Below are positions 16,501 to 16,877 of a stretch of DNA of 16,877 nt, one piece after another. This DNA comes from Chrysochromulina tobinii. Lineage: Eukaryota; Haptophyta; Prymnesiales; Chrysochromulinaceae. The translations under genes were made by a program, and so were the position numbers. The first letter of the stretch is position 1, and every line of letters begins with the position of its first letter. Location: positions 1-16,877 of the forward strand of contig JWZX01003183.1 of assembly GCA_001275005.1 (NCBI GenBank), read 5' to 3'. The notes under the pieces were generated by a model. That model was not told the origin of the DNA. It did not search any database and saw only the letters and a program-made list of their open reading frames with translations.

Positions 16501-16877
16501 TCTTGCCACGGAGACGCCCACGACGGCGCCCCATGTCGCTGAGACGCCCACTCGCAAGCCAATTAGTAAGCTAATTTGTAAGCCCGCTGACGTGAAGCCG
16601 GTGGCAAAGTACGTGGCCGCGGTGCTGGCTGAGGCGGCGCCCGCGCCTGCGCCCGCTGGCGAGGCTGCGGCCAAGGCGGCGTGGCTGGCTAAGCTCGAGG
16701 CGCCTCGCCTGAGCATCGCCATCTCAGAGCCGCCGACGCCGGTGGCCTCTCCAATCGCCACCGCCGCCACCGCCGCCACCGCTGCCACCGCAGCCACCGC
16801 AGCCACCGCAGCCCCCGCCGCCACCGCCGCCTTCCGCCCCCCCGCCACCTCCGCCCCCCCGCCGCCCCCGCCGCCCC
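13591..16877 (+). CDS. Large leader-bearing protein with multiple Trp-helix repeats (3' end outside window)
   Basis: It starts at ATG 13591 (Kozak-like atcATGG) with a clear signal peptide (residues 4-20) directly followed by GFAP, the strongest complex-plastid-type leader in the window. Residues about 49-125 are coiled-coil (LAALEDEVQILKLRAKQLEI, then a second QVDLMQQRAQQLQHEI block), followed by a Pro-rich spacer and an Ala-rich helical region. Between about 14,300 and 14,400 the coding frame shifts by one base. From there the second frame stays open to the window end: a hydrophobic segment (LVPLRLALALALAPWM, about 14,509-14,556), an Ala-rich region, then about ten copies of a Trp-bearing helix. 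The last bases encode poly-Ala/Thr and poly-Pro. A 63-nt intron at 13,973-14,035 (gtgcgt...gccag, phase-compatible) is possible. Family unknown; the layout suggests a multivalent scaffold. An alternative is a secreted structural protein. Confidence 0.85.
15131..16715 (+). repeat. Protein-level repeat array: EAAAKAAWLAKLDAPxWG helices
   Basis: Good copies begin near 15131, 15305, 15419, 15533, 15710, 16025, 16280, 16418 and 16658. Diverged ones lie near 15059 (ETAAKAKWLTEQ), 15896 (AEARAAWHAKREQPGSW) and 15965 (AEAKAAPS). The core is [DE]-A-A-A-K-A-A-W-L-A-K-L-[DE]-A-P-x-W, a short amphipathic helix ending at Pro with a second Trp. Linkers of about 20-60 residues are rich in Ala, Thr, Pro and Val and should be disordered. 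Confidence 0.95.
15143..15695 (+). repeat. Recent DNA duplications inside the helix-repeat array
   Basis: 15143-15293 and 15545-15695 are about 150 bp long and nearly identical (I see one mismatch, gct/ggt), offset 402 bp. 15302-15415 and 15416-15529 are a 114-bp tandem pair with one mismatch (gcc/acc). Both offsets are multiples of three, so the frame is kept. Confidence 0.93.
16764..16877 (+). repeat. GCC/ACC trinucleotide and C-run repeat at the window edge
   Basis: Repeated gccacc and gcagcc units become C-runs (ccgcccccc). In the gene frame they encode a poly-Ala/Thr stretch followed by poly-Pro. The window ends here, so the full extent is unknown. Confidence 0.9.

Overview
This looks like nuclear DNA from a GC-rich, gene-dense microalga with a complex (secondary) plastid. 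A haptophyte is my best guess, but a related alga is possible. Eukaryotic markers are clear: a complete Ran GTPase, an RPB6/RPABC2 RNA polymerase subunit split by two short introns, and a spliced MATE transporter. Three predicted proteins start with a signal peptide followed closely by a Phe-containing motif (GFKP, a Phe after TVC, and GFAP). That pattern resembles the ASAFAP-type bipartite leader of complex plastids. The best-supported introns are 85-247 nt long, and most have a 5' splice site of the form GTGCGY.

Layout, left to right. (1) 1-561 (+): end of an unrecognised gene whose frame closes inside a 14-bp tandem repeat, followed by an intergenic stretch with a 15-bp inverted repeat. 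(2) 1203-1919 (+): small, probably plastid-targeted, TPR-like protein. (3) 2227-4138 (+): plastid-type MATE transporter; its single intron is built of 10-bp repeats and carries copies of the splice-junction sequence. (4) 4430-6443 (-): CAMK-like Ser/Thr kinase with a disordered tail, preceded by a coding-looking exon one base out of frame and by a broken SDR-like fragment. (5) 7658-8293 (+): intronless Ran. (6) 8828-9534 (-): RPB6. (7) 9969-11842 (-): a dynamin/GBP-type GTPase domain fused to a C-terminal Hsp20/alpha-crystallin domain. (8) 11981-13264 (+): unrecognised Ser/Pro-rich protein. (9) 13591 to the window end (+): a large leader-bearing protein with about ten copies of an 18-residue Trp-containing helix, consensus EAAAKAAWLAKLDAPxWG, separated by Ala/Pro/Thr-rich linkers.

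The genes do not form a pathway or operon. They alternate strands as neighbouring eukaryotic loci, with convergent pairs (MATE/kinase, Ran/RPB6) and divergent pairs (kinase/Ran, GTPase-Hsp20/11981 gene). The two most unusual items are the plastid-leader helix-repeat protein, whose architecture recalls pyrenoid Rubisco linkers such as EPYC1 and PYCO1, and the GTPase-Hsp20 fusion. All homology statements come from reading motifs by eye; no searches were run.
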